NCBI GenBank assembly: GCA_964420325.1
Contig: CAYQSU010000006.1
Coordinates: 1-64,000 of the forward strand
From: CAYQSU01 sp964420325
GTDB taxonomy: Bacteria > Pseudomonadota > Alphaproteobacteria > Rhodospirillales > Defluviicoccaceae
Length of the DNA: 64,000 nt
Reading direction: 5' to 3'
Made by a program: the position numbers and the translations under genes. Position 1 is the first letter of the stretch. Each line of letters opens with the position of its first letter. The notes under the pieces were generated by a model, which did not search any database, was not told the DNA's origin, and saw nothing but the letters and a program-made list of their open reading frames with translations. Shown piece after piece: positions 32,872 through 42,150 of the stretch.

Positions 32872-34045
32872 CGGGCCGCCCGAGCGCGAGACCGAGGATC
32901 GGCCGCCGGAGGCCCTCCAGCCCGATCCCGCCGACATCCAGCGCTGGACGGACCGCTATTTCGTCAAGACCAAGGAGGCCATCGCCCGCTACGGCGACGT
33001 GCGCGTGACTTACGCCGTGTTCATGCGCAGGCCGGTGATCTTCACGCCCCGTCTCGCCGTCGAATGGCTCGAGAACGTCAGCCGCAGCCGGGGAACGCCC
33101 TTTGACATCGAGCTGAACCACAAGGAGGGCGAGTGGGTGGGCGCCGGCGAACCGCTGATGTATCTCAGCGGCTCGTTCTATCACCTCGTCGACCTTGAAA
33201 CCCTCTATCTGCAGAAGCTGGGCGCCGCCTGCGTCGCGGCCTACAACGCCTTCACGATGTGCAGCGACCTCCCTAACGCCGCGTTCATCGCCTTCGATGC
33301 CCGCCACTGCGCCGGGATCGAAATGGAAGAGATGATGGCCTACGCTGCTTCCGTCGGGTCCCGGGCGGCACAGAAGGAGTCTGGGGCCAAGGGCTTCATC
33401 GGCAACGCCAACGACGCCACCGCCCACTATTTCGGCCAGTCCCGCGGTCTGGGTACCATGCCGCACGCGCTGATCGGCTACGCTGGATCGACGGTTCGAG
33501 CGGCCGAGATGTTCAACGAGACGTTTCCAGATGAGACCCTGACCGTCCTCGTCGACTATTTCGGGCGGGAGGTTGTCGACTCGCTGGCGGTCTGTTTCCG
33601 CTTTCCGGCGCTTGCCGTCGCGGGACGCCTCGCCGTTCGGCTCGATACCCACGGCGGCCGCTATGTCGAGGGTCTCGACCCGCAGGCGTCCTATGCGGTC
33701 CTGGAACGCCACGCGCCGATCGCCGTCCGCCGGTACCGGAACGACACCGAGTTGCGCTACCTCACCGGCACCGGCGTTTCGGCCGCCGCCATCTATCACC
33801 TGCGCGAGAAGCTGGACGAGGCCGGGTTCGACAAAGTCGCGATCGTCGCCTCGTCCGGCTTCAACGTCGACAAGTGCAAGGTCATGGCCGACGTCGGCGC
33901 ACCGATCGACGCCGTCGGCACCGGCTCTTTCCTGCCCGAGAACTGGAAAGAGACGTACGCCACGGCCGACATCGTCGCCTACGACGACATCCCGCAGGTC
34001 AAAGTCGGCCGCGAGTTCCTGCTCAAGCGGAAGCTCCCCGGCTGA
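32834..34045 (+). CDS. pncB: Nicotinate phosphoribosyltransferase
   Basis: A 403-residue enzyme of the NAD salvage pathway (nicotinate plus PRPP to nicotinate mononucleotide). Recognisable blocks are TDRYFVKTKEA at the substrate-binding start, FDARHCAGIEMEEMMAYAA, GFIGNANDATAHYFG, GTMPHALIGYAGS, and the C-terminal SSGFNVDKCKVMADVGAPIDAVGTGSFLP with the phosphate-binding loop. The GTG start at 32834 follows AAAGGAG by about 10 bases and lies inside the end of aroG. nadE, acting two steps later, lies about 530 bases downstream. Confidence 0.88.
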   Translation: MTATASGPLPLPSGPPERETEDRPPEALQPDPADIQRWTDRYFVKTKEAIARYGDVRVTYAVFMRRPVIFTPRLAVEWLENVSRSRGTPFDIELNHKEGEWVGAGEPLMYLSGSFYHLVDLETLYLQKLGAACVAAYNAFTMCSDLPNAAFIAFDARHCAGIEMEEMMAYAASVGSRAAQKESGAKGFIGNANDATAHYFGQSRGLGTMPHALIGYAGSTVRAAEMFNETFPDETLTVLVDYFGREVVDSLAVCFRFPALAVAGRLAVRLDTHGGRYVEGLDPQASYAVLERHAPIAVRRYRNDTELRYLTGTGVSAAAIYHLREKLDEAGFDKVAIVASSGFNVDKCKVMADVGAPIDAVGTGSFLPENWKETYATADIVAYDDIPQVKVGREFLLKRKLPG

Positions 34046-34150
34046 CGTCTGCCTCAGGAGTATCGTTCAAGGCGTCAGCGATGCACGGCACCGAAGCGCG
34101 AGCTCGGGGCTGTGTGATCGCGAGCCCGAACCCGACGGCGGCGCAATCCC

Positions 34151-34297
34151 CTACTTAGCGTCGCGGGCCTTCTCGGTATCCACCGTTTCCTTCAGCTTCT
34201 GCGCCAATTCCCTTCTGCGCTGCTCGCGCTCCTGGCGTTCGAGTTCTGCCGCGTCTACCTTTGGTTGATCTTCCTTTTTCCTGAACAGTCCGAACAT
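34151..34297 (-). CDS. 48-residue charged helical protein
   Basis: A short gene reading MFGLFRKKEDQPKV, then a heptad-like run of Glu, Arg, Gln and Leu (DAAELERQEREQ...) predicted to be one amphipathic helix or coiled coil, ending DTEKARDAK. The ATG at 34297 has an excellent GGGAGA ribosome-binding site 8 bases upstream, which is the main support. The MFGLFRKK start resembles small membrane-interacting proteins. No named family recognised. It lies between pncB and nadE on the opposite strand. Confidence 0.6.
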   Translation of the reverse strand: MFGLFRKKEDQPKVDAAELERQEREQRRRELAQKLKETVDTEKARDAK

Positions 34298-34496
34298 GAG
34301 CGTTCTCCCTTTCGCTGGATGACCCTGCGGTGGATCGTCTCAAACATAATTGTCGGTCATTCCGTCGCGATTGGGAAGGGATTTCGGTCGCATTGCCGGC
34401 AAATCCGGCTGCCCGCGCACTCGGTCGTCGACTGGGGAGCGTCGACAGCCAAGGCATAGGACGTAACGCCTAGTTCCGCCGGCCGATGTCGCTGCG

Positions 34497-34525
34497 TTGA
34501 CAGCGGTCGGAGCAGTTTCTACGCT
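34497..34525 (+). promoter_or_regulatory. Predicted promoter of nadE
   Basis: Consensus TTGACA (34497-34502), a 17-base spacer, and TACGCT (34520-34525), about 46 bases before the nadE ATG. Confidence 0.5.
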
Positions 34526-34571
34526 GCCGCCACGCCGCAAGGCTCAGTGCCGCCGCTTCGAAGAGAAGAGC

Positions 34572-36230
34572 ATGGCCCGAGCGCTGTCGATCGCGATCGC
34601 GCAGACCAACCCCACCGTCGGCGACATCGACGGCAACGTCGAGCAGCTGCGCGCGACCCGCCGCGAAGCCGTCGACGCCGATCTGGTCATCGGCGGAGAG
34701 CTGGTGGTGGCGGGATATCCGCCCGAAGATCTGGTCCTCAAGCCCGCCTTCCAGGACCAGATCGAGGCGGGCGTCGCCGACCTGGCTCGGGATACGGCGG
34801 ACAACGGGCCGGCCCTGCTCGTCGGCGCGCCCTGGCGTCACCGCGGCGGACTGTACAATGCGTCGCTGCTCCTGGACCGCGGCGGCATCAGCGACGTGCG
34901 GCTCAAGCACGAGCTGCCAAACTACGGCGTGTTCGACGAGAAGCGGGTGTTTGCCGAGGGTCCAATGCCGGAGCCGGTGGAGTTTCGCGGCGTCCGTCTC
35001 GGGGTGATGATCTGCGAGGACATGTGGACGCCGGACGTCGGTCGGCACCTTAAGTTCGCAGGCGCGCAACTCCTGGTCGTTCTCAACGCTTCGCCATTCG
35101 AGATCGACAAGTGGGGAACGCGCCGCGCCCTGGCCGCGGAGCGGACCGCGGAGACCGGGCTGCCGCTCCTCTACGTGAACGTCATCGGCGGTCAGGACGA
35201 ACTGGTGTTCGACGGCGGCTCCTTCGTTCTCGACGCCGAGGCCCGTTTCGTCGTTCAGGCGCCCTCCTGGCGGCCGGCGGTGGTGCCCACGTTCTGGCGC
35301 CTTCGCGACGGCGCCGGCTGGGTCTGCGAGAAAGGAACGGTCGAGCCGCGAGCAGAGGATCTGGAGGCAATCTACTTCGCCATGGTCACCGGCCTCGCCG
35401 ACTACGTGAACAAGAACCGCTTCCCCGGCGTCGTCATCGGGCTTTCGGGAGGCATCGACAGCGCGCTCACCGCAGCCGTCGCCGTCGACGCCCTGGGCGC
35501 GGAGCGCGTCCGCTGCGTGATGATGCCCTCGCCCTACACCTCGAAAGAGAGTCTCGAGGATGCGGACGAGGTCGGGCGCCTCCTCGGTGTCGGCGTCGAA
35601 CGCGTGTCGATCGAGCCGGCGATGGCGGCGTTTGCCGAGATGCTGGCCGTCGTCCTCGCCGGCCGCGCCGCGGATGTGACGGAGGAAAACATCCAGGCGC
35701 GGGCGCGCGCGATCGTGCTGATGGCGCTTTCCAACAAGCTCGGCCACATGCTGCTCACCACCGGCAACAAGTCGGAGATGTCGGTCGGCTACTCAACCCT
35801 GTACGGCGACATGTGCGGCGGCTTCTCGGTGCTGAAGGACGTTTACAAGACCACGGTGTTTCGCCTCGCGCGCTGGCGCAACCAGGCCGCACCCGCCGCC
35901 CTCAAGGGCCCGATGGGCCGCGTAATCCCGGAGCGGGTCATCACCAAGCCGCCGAGTGCCGAGCTGAAGCCCGGCCAGACCGACCAGGATACGCTTCCCG
36001 CTTACGACGTGCTCGATGCAATCCTGCAGGGGCTTGTCGAGGAAGAGGCGTCGCTGTCCACCCTGGTCGAGCGCGGATACGATGCGGACACGGTCCGGCG
36101 GGTCTGGCGCATGCTCGATCGGGCCGAGTACAAGCGTCGGCAGGCGCCGCCCGGCGTCAAGATCACCTATCGCGCCTTCGGCCGCGATCGCCGCTATCCG
36201 ATCACCAACGCGTTCACCGATCAGATATGA
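34572..36230 (+). CDS. nadE: Glutamine-dependent NAD+ synthetase
   Basis: A 552-residue two-domain enzyme. The N-terminal nitrilase-type glutaminase domain (1-260) shows the Glu-Lys-Cys triad in GGELVVAGYPPEDL, RLKHELPNYGVFDEKR and GVMICEDMW. The C-terminal synthetase domain has the ATP pyrophosphatase loop GLSGGIDSALTAAVAVDALG, TTGNKSEMSVGY, and the KPPSAELKPGQTDQDTLPAYD loop. It amidates nicotinate adenine dinucleotide, using ammonia channelled from glutamine. ATG 34572 is chosen with GAAGAG upstream. Its own promoter makes it independent of pncB. Confidence 0.96.
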   Translation: MARALSIAIAQTNPTVGDIDGNVEQLRATRREAVDADLVIGGELVVAGYPPEDLVLKPAFQDQIEAGVADLARDTADNGPALLVGAPWRHRGGLYNASLLLDRGGISDVRLKHELPNYGVFDEKRVFAEGPMPEPVEFRGVRLGVMICEDMWTPDVGRHLKFAGAQLLVVLNASPFEIDKWGTRRALAAERTAETGLPLLYVNVIGGQDELVFDGGSFVLDAEARFVVQAPSWRPAVVPTFWRLRDGAGWVCEKGTVEPRAEDLEAIYFAMVTGLADYVNKNRFPGVVIGLSGGIDSALTAAVAVDALGAERVRCVMMPSPYTSKESLEDADEVGRLLGVGVERVSIEPAMAAFAEMLAVVLAGRAADVTEENIQARARAIVLMALSNKLGHMLLTTGNKSEMSVGYSTLYGDMCGGFSVLKDVYKTTVFRLARWRNQAAPAALKGPMGRVIPERVITKPPSAELKPGQTDQDTLPAYDVLDAILQGLVEEEASLSTLVERGYDADTVRRVWRMLDRAEYKRRQAPPGVKITYRAFGRDRRYPITNAFTDQI

Positions 36231-36350
36231 GCGGGCCTTGCTGCGAGAGGCAGCACTTTGACGGGGCCGGTCGTCGCGTGCGGCTCCGGCGTGATGGACG
36301 GGCCGCACGGATGGGCTATGATCAGGAGCCGAGGCGAGGCGCCCACGGCG

Positions 36351-36379
36351 TTGACAGCAACGCCGGCCAAGGCTACGAG
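36351..36379 (+). promoter_or_regulatory. Predicted promoter of the DUF3576-leuS operon
   Basis: TTGACA (36351-36356), a 17-base spacer, and TACGAG (36374-36379), 26 bases before the ATG at 36406. The -35 is perfect, the -10 weak. Confidence 0.45.
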
Positions 36380-36405
36380 CACCGGACGGGAGCCGGACAC
36401 GGACG

Positions 36406-36957
36406 ATGGTGAGCACACCCAGGTCCATCTTGAAGGTGATGGCCGCCGCGCTGACCGCGGCGGCCCTCGCCGGCGGCTGCGAGGGCTCCAAGGTCGTCGG
36501 CGAATACCCGGACTACGACCGCCCGGGCGAGGACAAGTACAAGAAGCCCGACTCGATCTTCGGCGATGGCGGCGTCGGCTTCGGTTTCGGTGGCGACAGC
36601 ACTGGCCCTTCGGACGGCGGGATCGGTGGCGGCGTCGGCGTCAACAGCTTTCTGTGGCGGGCGTCTCTGGACACTGTGTCGTTCATGCCGGTGAACTCCG
36701 CCGATCCGTTCGGCGGGGTCATCATCACCGACTGGTACGCCTTTCCGGAGGCGCCAAGCGAGCGCTTCAAGCTCAACATCTACATCCTCGGTCGGGCGCT
36801 GCGCGCCGACGGGGTGCGGGTCGCCGTGTTCCGCCAGGTCGACGACGGAACCGGCGCCTGGCGCGACTCTCCCCTGCCCGAGGAAACCGGGACCGGTATC
36901 GAGGACGCCATCCTGACCAAGGCCCGGCAGCTCCGCTTCGAGGTCCTGCAACGGTAG
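36406..36957 (+). CDS. DUF3576 lipoprotein
   Basis: A 183-residue exported lipoprotein. The signal peptide ends ALAGGC, giving a lipidated cysteine near residue 25. A Gly/Asp-rich linker (GDGGVGFGFGGDSTGPSDGG) precedes the DUF3576 domain, with VNSFLWRASLDTVSFMPVNSADPFGGVIITDWY as its hallmark. It sits directly upstream of leuS and lptE, a conserved alphaproteobacterial order that hints at an outer-membrane role. The biochemical function is unknown. Confidence 0.85.
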   Translation: MVSTPRSILKVMAAALTAAALAGGCEGSKVVGEYPDYDRPGEDKYKKPDSIFGDGGVGFGFGGDSTGPSDGGIGGGVGVNSFLWRASLDTVSFMPVNSADPFGGVIITDWYAFPEAPSERFKLNIYILGRALRADGVRVAVFRQVDDGTGAWRDSPLPEETGTGIEDAILTKARQLRFEVLQR

Positions 36958-37018
36958 TCGGCCGCCCGCCGTCGGCAGACGGAGCTCTCCCGTCGCAACC
37001 ACCACTGACCGGTACGAC

Positions 37019-39598
37019 ATGTCGCGATACAACTTCAGGGAGGTCGAGGCCAAGTGGCAGGCGGTTTGGGATGACCGTCGCTCGTTCGTCGTGGCCGAGA
37101 CGTCGGATCGGCCCAAGTACTATGTTCTTGAAATGTTCCCGTATCCCTCGGGCCGCATCCACATGGGGCACGTTCGCAACTATACTCTCGGTGACGTCGT
37201 CGCCCGCTTCATGCGTGCGCGCGGTTTCAACGTCCTCCACCCGATGGGGTGGGATGCGTTCGGTCTGCCGGCGGAGAATGCGGCGATCGAACGAGGCATC
37301 GACCCTCGCGAATGGACGTACGCGAACATCGAGGTGATGCGCCGCCAGCTCAGGTCCATGGGTCTGTCGATCGACTGGACGCGCGAGATCGCCACATGTC
37401 ACCCCGGATACTACCGGCACCAGCAGCAACTCTTTCTCGATCTGCTGCGCGAGGGCCTCGCCTACCGCAAGGAAGCCTGGGTCAACTGGGACCCGGTCGA
37501 CAACACGGTGCTGGCCAACGAACAGGTCATCGACGGCCGCGGCTGGCGCTCCGGGGCACTGATCGAGCGCCGAAAGCTGAACCAGTGGTTTCTACGCATC
37601 ACCGCCTATGCGGACACCCTCCTCGAGGCTCTGAGGACACTGGACCGCTGGCCGGAACGGGTTCGCCTGATGCAGGAGAACTGGATCGGCCGGTCTGAAG
37701 GCGCTCGCATTCTGTTCGCGCTCAAGGGGCGAACGGATCATCTCGAGGTTTTCACCACCCGCCATGATACCCTGTTCGGTGCGTCGTTCTGCGCTCTTTC
37801 CCCCAACCATCCGCTGGCGGTGGAGCTGGCGGCGGCGGAGCCGGCGCTTGCCGATTTCGTCGCGCGCTGCAACCGCCTCGGCACCAGCGAGGCGACTATC
37901 GAGGCGGCCGAGAAGGAGGGCTACGATACCGGCCTCGCAGCGCTGCATCCGTTCGACCGGGGCCGCGAGCTGCCGGTCTACGTCGCCAATTTCGTCCTCA
38001 TGGAGTATGGCAGCGGCGCCATCTTCGGCTGCCCCGCGCACGATCAGCGTGATCTCGATTTCGCCCGAAAGTACGGGCTTCCGGTGCTTCCGGTGGTGGC
38101 GCCGGAGGGTGCGCGCGCCGACACCTTCGCCGTTGGCGATGAAGCCTTCGTCGGCGACGGGCGACTGATCAATTCGGCCTTTCTTGACGGCCTCTCGGTG
38201 GATGAGGCGAAAGCCGAGATGGCGCGGCGGCTGAAGGAGATCGGGGCGGGCGAGAGCGCGACGACCTATCGCTTGCGCGATTGGGGCATCTCCCGGCAGC
38301 GCTATTGGGGATGCCCGATCCCCGTCATCCACTGCGCGGAGTGTGGGGTCGTGCCCGCGCCCGAAGACGACCTGCCGGTTCGGCTCCCCGAGGACGTGAG
38401 CTTCGGGGGGCCGGGAAACCCCCTCGACCGTCACCCAACGTGGAAGCACGTTGGCTGCCCCCGGTGCGGTCGGCCGGCTCTGCGCGAGACCGATACGATG
38501 GACACCTTTGTCGACTCGTCCTGGTATTTCACCCGTTACTGTTCGCCCCGGGCCGATGAGCCGGTGGTCCGGGTCGCCGCCGACTACTGGTTGCCGGTGG
38601 ACCAGTACGTCGGCGGCATCGAGCATGCCATTCTGCACCTCCTCTATTCGCGCTTCTTCACCCGGGCGCTGCGGCGCCTGGGTTACGCCTCGATCGACGA
38701 GCCGTTCGCCGGCCTGTTCACCCAGGGCATGGTCTGTCACGAGACCTACAAGGACGATAACGGCAAGTGGCTGTTCCCGACCGAGGTTCTCAGCACACCG
38801 GATGGCGCGATGGTCCACGCGCAAACAGGCAGGCCGGTAACCGTCGGCCGCTCGGAATCGATGAGCAAGTCGAAACGAAACGTCGTCGATCCGGAAACCA
38901 TCATCGACACCTACGGGGCCGACACGGCGCGTTTGTTCATGCTGTCGGACACGCCGCCGGACCGCGATCTGGAGTGGAGCGAGGCTGGCGTCGAGGGTGC
39001 GTGGCGCTTCGTCAACCGCCTATGGCGCATGATCGGCGCAGCGGAGAGCATGATCGCCCCCGTCGGCGCGCCGTCGCCCCCCGGCTTCGACGTCGATCTC
39101 GGCAGCGATGGCTCGGCCCTCGTCTATCGCGAGATCCACAAGGCGATCGACCGCGTTACCGACGATCTCGCCAAGTTCCGCTTCAACCGCGCTGCTGCCC
39201 GCATCCGCGAGCTGACCAACGCGCTCGCCGATCTCGAGGGCAGCGACGCCCGCGCCGCCTGGGTTCGCCGGCAGGGGTTCGAGGCGGTCGTGAGGCTCGC
39301 CGGGCCGATGATGCCGCACCTTGCGGAAGAGTTGTGGGCGAGGCTCGGACACGCGACACTTCTGGCCGAGACGCCGTGGCCCGAGGCGGATCCGCGGCTT
39401 CTCGTCGACGAAACGGTCACCATCGGCGTTCAAGTCAACGGCAAGCTGCGCGCGACCATGGACCTGCTCAAGGATGCCGACGACGAGGAGGCGCGCACTG
39501 CGGCGTTGTCGCTGCCCAACGTCGCCCGCGCGATCGCTGGCAGGTCGCCGCGCAAGGTCATCGTCGTGCCGAACCGCATCGTCAATGTCGTGGTCTAA
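37019..39598 (+). CDS. leuS: Leucyl-tRNA synthetase
   Basis: An 859-residue class I aminoacyl-tRNA synthetase. The HIGH motif is in PYPSGRIHMGHVRNYT (HMGH). The CP1 editing domain spans about residues 220-420 and contains the conserved TTRHDTLFGASFC and the Asp in PAHDQRDLDF. The KMSKS motif is MSKSKRN (around residue 617). The zinc-like segment CAECG...CPRCG is present in the middle. The ATG at 37019 has no clear Shine-Dalgarno. It overlaps lptE by 14 bases. Confidence 0.98.
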   Translation: MSRYNFREVEAKWQAVWDDRRSFVVAETSDRPKYYVLEMFPYPSGRIHMGHVRNYTLGDVVARFMRARGFNVLHPMGWDAFGLPAENAAIERGIDPREWTYANIEVMRRQLRSMGLSIDWTREIATCHPGYYRHQQQLFLDLLREGLAYRKEAWVNWDPVDNTVLANEQVIDGRGWRSGALIERRKLNQWFLRITAYADTLLEALRTLDRWPERVRLMQENWIGRSEGARILFALKGRTDHLEVFTTRHDTLFGASFCALSPNHPLAVELAAAEPALADFVARCNRLGTSEATIEAAEKEGYDTGLAALHPFDRGRELPVYVANFVLMEYGSGAIFGCPAHDQRDLDFARKYGLPVLPVVAPEGARADTFAVGDEAFVGDGRLINSAFLDGLSVDEAKAEMARRLKEIGAGESATTYRLRDWGISRQRYWGCPIPVIHCAECGVVPAPEDDLPVRLPEDVSFGGPGNPLDRHPTWKHVGCPRCGRPALRETDTMDTFVDSSWYFTRYCSPRADEPVVRVAADYWLPVDQYVGGIEHAILHLLYSRFFTRALRRLGYASIDEPFAGLFTQGMVCHETYKDDNGKWLFPTEVLSTPDGAMVHAQTGRPVTVGRSESMSKSKRNVVDPETIIDTYGADTARLFMLSDTPPDRDLEWSEAGVEGAWRFVNRLWRMIGAAESMIAPVGAPSPPGFDVDLGSDGSALVYREIHKAIDRVTDDLAKFRFNRAAARIRELTNALADLEGSDARAAWVRRQGFEAVVRLAGPMMPHLAEELWARLGHATLLAETPWPEADPRLLVDETVTIGVQVNGKLRATMDLLKDADDEEARTAALSLPNVARAIAGRSPRKVIVVPNRIVNVVV

Positions 39599-40115
39599 GG
39601 CCGGGGCCCTCACGATCGCCGTGTTGCTGATGGCGGCATGCGGCTTTCAGCCTCTGTACGGTCCGACGGACACCAAGGAGGGCGTTCTTAACGACCTCGC
39701 CGCCGTCAAGGTCAACGTGATCGCCGATCGCGTGGGCCAGCAACTGCGCAACGAGCTCGAGGACCTGTTGACGCCGCGAGGGCAGCCGAGCAAGGCCGCC
39801 TACGTCTTGCGCGTCACCCTTCGCGAAACGATCACCGAAGCCGCCGTCGAACGCACCGGGCTCGCCACCCGCGAAAATCTGCGTCTCGACGCCAGCTTTA
39901 CGCTCACCGAGGTGGCCACGGGAGCCGTGCTGTTGACCGACCGAAGCTCGGCCACGAGCAGCTACAACATCCTCGATGAGGCGCCGTTCTCGACGCTGAC
40001 CTCGGAGAACGACGCGCGTCGGAGAAACGCCAAGCGGCTCGCCGAGAATATCCGCACCCGCCTCGGCGTCTACTTTCGGGCCGCCGGCCCGGAACCCGGG
40101 GCCACTCGCGGATGA
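39585..40115 (+). CDS. lptE: LPS-assembly lipoprotein LptE
   Basis: A 176-residue outer-membrane lipoprotein that plugs LptD in lipopolysaccharide export. The signal peptide (LTIAVLLMAAC) gives a lipidated cysteine near residue 19, followed by the family hallmark GFQPLYG. The remainder alternates strands and helices as in LptE. The ATG overlaps the leuS tail by 14 bases, and the TGA overlaps the holA ATG (ATGA), so leuS-lptE-holA are translationally coupled. Confidence 0.92.
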   Translation: MSWSKAGALTIAVLLMAACGFQPLYGPTDTKEGVLNDLAAVKVNVIADRVGQQLRNELEDLLTPRGQPSKAAYVLRVTLRETITEAAVERTGLATRENLRLDASFTLTEVATGAVLLTDRSSATSSYNILDEAPFSTLTSENDARRRNAKRLAENIRTRLGVYFRAAGPEPGATRG

Positions 40116-41146
40116 TCGCCGCCTCGGCGCGGATTGGAGATCTCCTGAGTCGCCCCGACAAGGCCTTGAGGGCGGGCCTCGTCTACGGGCCCGACGCCGG
40201 GCTGAGGCGCGAATGTGCGGCGACCCTCGTCGCTGGTCTGGGCTTCGACGCCGCCGACCCCTTCGCATCCGTCGAACTGACGGTGAGCCTGCTCAAGAAC
40301 GATCCCGCCCGCCTCGCCGACGAGACTGCGGCGCTGACGCCCGCTGGAGGGCCGAGACTGGTTTGCTTGCGCGACGCCACCGATACCATCGCTCCCGTCC
40401 TCGAGTCGTGGCTGGCCGATGCGCCAGGGGAAGGGTTCGTCGTCGTCGAGGCGGCGGAGCTGGCGAAGCGGTCGGCGCTGCGCCGCCTGTTCGAGGCGGC
40501 GGAGGACGCCGTGGCCATCGCCTGCTACCCCGACGAGGGACCCGGGCTCGCCCGCTTCGTTTCGGCCACTCTGGCCAGCGCCGGCTCTCGCCCGACTTCG
40601 GATGCCGTCGCCGCTCTTGCCGACCGTCTCGGCGCCGATCGGGCGGTCACCCGCAGGGAGCTGGAGAAGCTCATCCTTTACAAGGGCGATGATCCGACGA
40701 TCACCCTCGACGACGTCGAGGCCTGCATCGCCGACAGCGCCACCGCCTCCGTCGACGCCGTGGTCTTCGCGTGCGCAAGCGGCGATTTCAAGAGCCTTGA
40801 GCAGGCTTTCGGTCGGGCTGTTGGCGAGGGGTATCAGTCGGTCGCCATCCTGCGGGCGGGCGCCCGCCATTTCCAGCGGCTGCTCCTCGTCACGGCGATC
40901 GTCGCGTCCGGGCGTCCGCCGGAGACCGCGATGGCGGCGCTCAGGCCCCCGGTGTTCTTCAAACACCGAGACGCGTTTCGCGCCCAGCTCCGGCAGTGGC
41001 CGCGGGATCAGCTGTCGGCGGCGATCGCGAGGCTTACAGAGGCCGAGATTCTCTGCAAGACCACCGGCATGCCGGAGGAGGCGATCTGCCATCGGACGCT
41101 CCTCCAGCTCGCCGCAGCCGCCGCCCGCAAGAGCCGACCGGCATAG
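40112..41146 (+). CDS. holA: DNA polymerase III delta subunit
   Basis: A 344-residue clamp-loader subunit that opens the beta clamp. The N-terminal domain is degenerate AAA+-like (LRAGLVYGPDAGLRRE, residues ~18-33). A middle helical lid contains DRLGADRAVTRRELEKLILY, and a C-terminal collar domain ends with LLQLAAAAARKSRP. This matches alphaproteobacterial HolA in length and order after lptE. It converges on parB. Confidence 0.92.
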   Translation: MIAASARIGDLLSRPDKALRAGLVYGPDAGLRRECAATLVAGLGFDAADPFASVELTVSLLKNDPARLADETAALTPAGGPRLVCLRDATDTIAPVLESWLADAPGEGFVVVEAAELAKRSALRRLFEAAEDAVAIACYPDEGPGLARFVSATLASAGSRPTSDAVAALADRLGADRAVTRRELEKLILYKGDDPTITLDDVEACIADSATASVDAVVFACASGDFKSLEQAFGRAVGEGYQSVAILRAGARHFQRLLLVTAIVASGRPPETAMAALRPPVFFKHRDAFRAQLRQWPRDQLSAAIARLTEAEILCKTTGMPEEAICHRTLLQLAAAAARKSRPA

Positions 41147-41157
41147 AGGCAGGATCG

Positions 41158-42150
41158 TCAGTCGGAAACCGGCCGGGGGTCAGGATCCCCGGCGATGACG
41201 ATCTCCGGCATCTCCTGCTCATCCGGGCCGGCCGGAGGGGCCCGAAAGACGGGCGTCGGATGATCGCCTGCGCCCTGACCGCCATGGGTGAGCCGGTGCA
41301 GAATGTCATCGAGCTGGCCCAGCGAGCGGTAATGCAGGACGAGCGCTCCGGCGCCGCCCCGCTGCAGCCTGAGTTCCACCGAAAGCCCGAGCAGATTGCC
41401 GAGATCGCGCTCAAGCGCGAGGGTATCGGCGTCCTTGGCGGCGTGCTTGACCGCGGTCCGGGTCGGTCCGCGGTCGGCCTGCGCCAGCCGCTCGGTCTGG
41501 CGAACGTTGAGACCCTGCTTCACCACCTTGCGAGCGAGCCGCTCGGGATCGGGCACCGCGAGCAGCGCCCGCGCGTGGCCGGCGGTGATCTCCCCCTCTG
41601 CCATCAGCCGCTTCACCGGATCGGGTAGCTGCAGCAGGCGGACCATGTTGGCGACGTGACTTCGGCTCTTGCCGAGCCGCCGGGCCAGGTCGTCCTGGGA
41701 GTGGGAGAATTCCGCCATCAGCCGGGCATAGCCCTCGGCCTCCTCGAGCGGTGACAGGTCCTGGCGCTGCAGGTTCTCCACGAGCGCGATCTCGAGCGCC
41801 TCCTCGTCCGAGAGCTCCTTGACGACGACCGGCACCTCGTGCAGGTGCGCCTTCTGCGCCGCCCGCCAGCGGCGCTCGCCAGCGATGATCTCGAACATCT
41901 TGGCGTCATCGGCGGCGCGGCGGACCAGGATCGGCTGGAGGATGCCTTTCTCGGCAACCGATTGCGCCAACTCTTCCAGGTCCTCGTCGGTCACCCTGTG
42001 GCGCGGCTGGTAGCGGCCCGGCCGCAAGAGTTCGACGGCGACGGTCTTGAACGCGCGGACGCGATCGAGACGCGCGTAATCCTCGTCCTCCTCGCCGAGG
42101 AGGGCCGACAATCCTTTGCCGAGGGGGTTCCGCCTGGCGTCCGCCGTCAT
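41158..42150 (-). CDS. parB: Chromosome-partitioning protein ParB
   Basis: A 330-residue CTP-dependent clamp that loads at parS and spreads. The N-terminus has the ParA-interaction stretch (RRNPLGKGLSALLGE). The CTPase motifs are QPRHRVTDEDLEELAQSV and AGERRWRAAQ. The helix-turn-helix is in ARRLGKSRSHVANMVRLLQL (about residues 160-180), and a C-terminal dimerisation domain follows the linker. ATG 42150 is chosen because it overlaps parA by 4 bases; the longer frame from 42219 lies inside parA. Two parS sites lie 1.4 and 3.4 kb upstream in the same cluster. Confidence 0.97.
   Translation of the reverse strand: MTADARRNPLGKGLSALLGEEDEDYARLDRVRAFKTVAVELLRPGRYQPRHRVTDEDLEELAQSVAEKGILQPILVRRAADDAKMFEIIAGERRWRAAQKAHLHEVPVVVKELSDEEALEIALVENLQRQDLSPLEEAEGYARLMAEFSHSQDDLARRLGKSRSHVANMVRLLQLPDPVKRLMAEGEITAGHARALLAVPDPERLARKVVKQGLNVRQTERLAQADRGPTRTAVKHAAKDADTLALERDLGNLLGLSVELRLQRGGAGALVLHYRSLGQLDDILHRLTHGGQGAGDHPTPVFRAPPAGPDEQEMPEIVIAGDPDPRPVSD

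Noticed and set aside
34357..34530. A minus-strand peptide ending ECAGSRICRQCDRNPFPIATE that looks like a zinc-ribbon tail
   Set aside because: It has three cysteines in a suggestive spacing but no ATG or GTG start and no ribosome-binding site after the upstream stop; it could be a remnant, but that cannot be supported.
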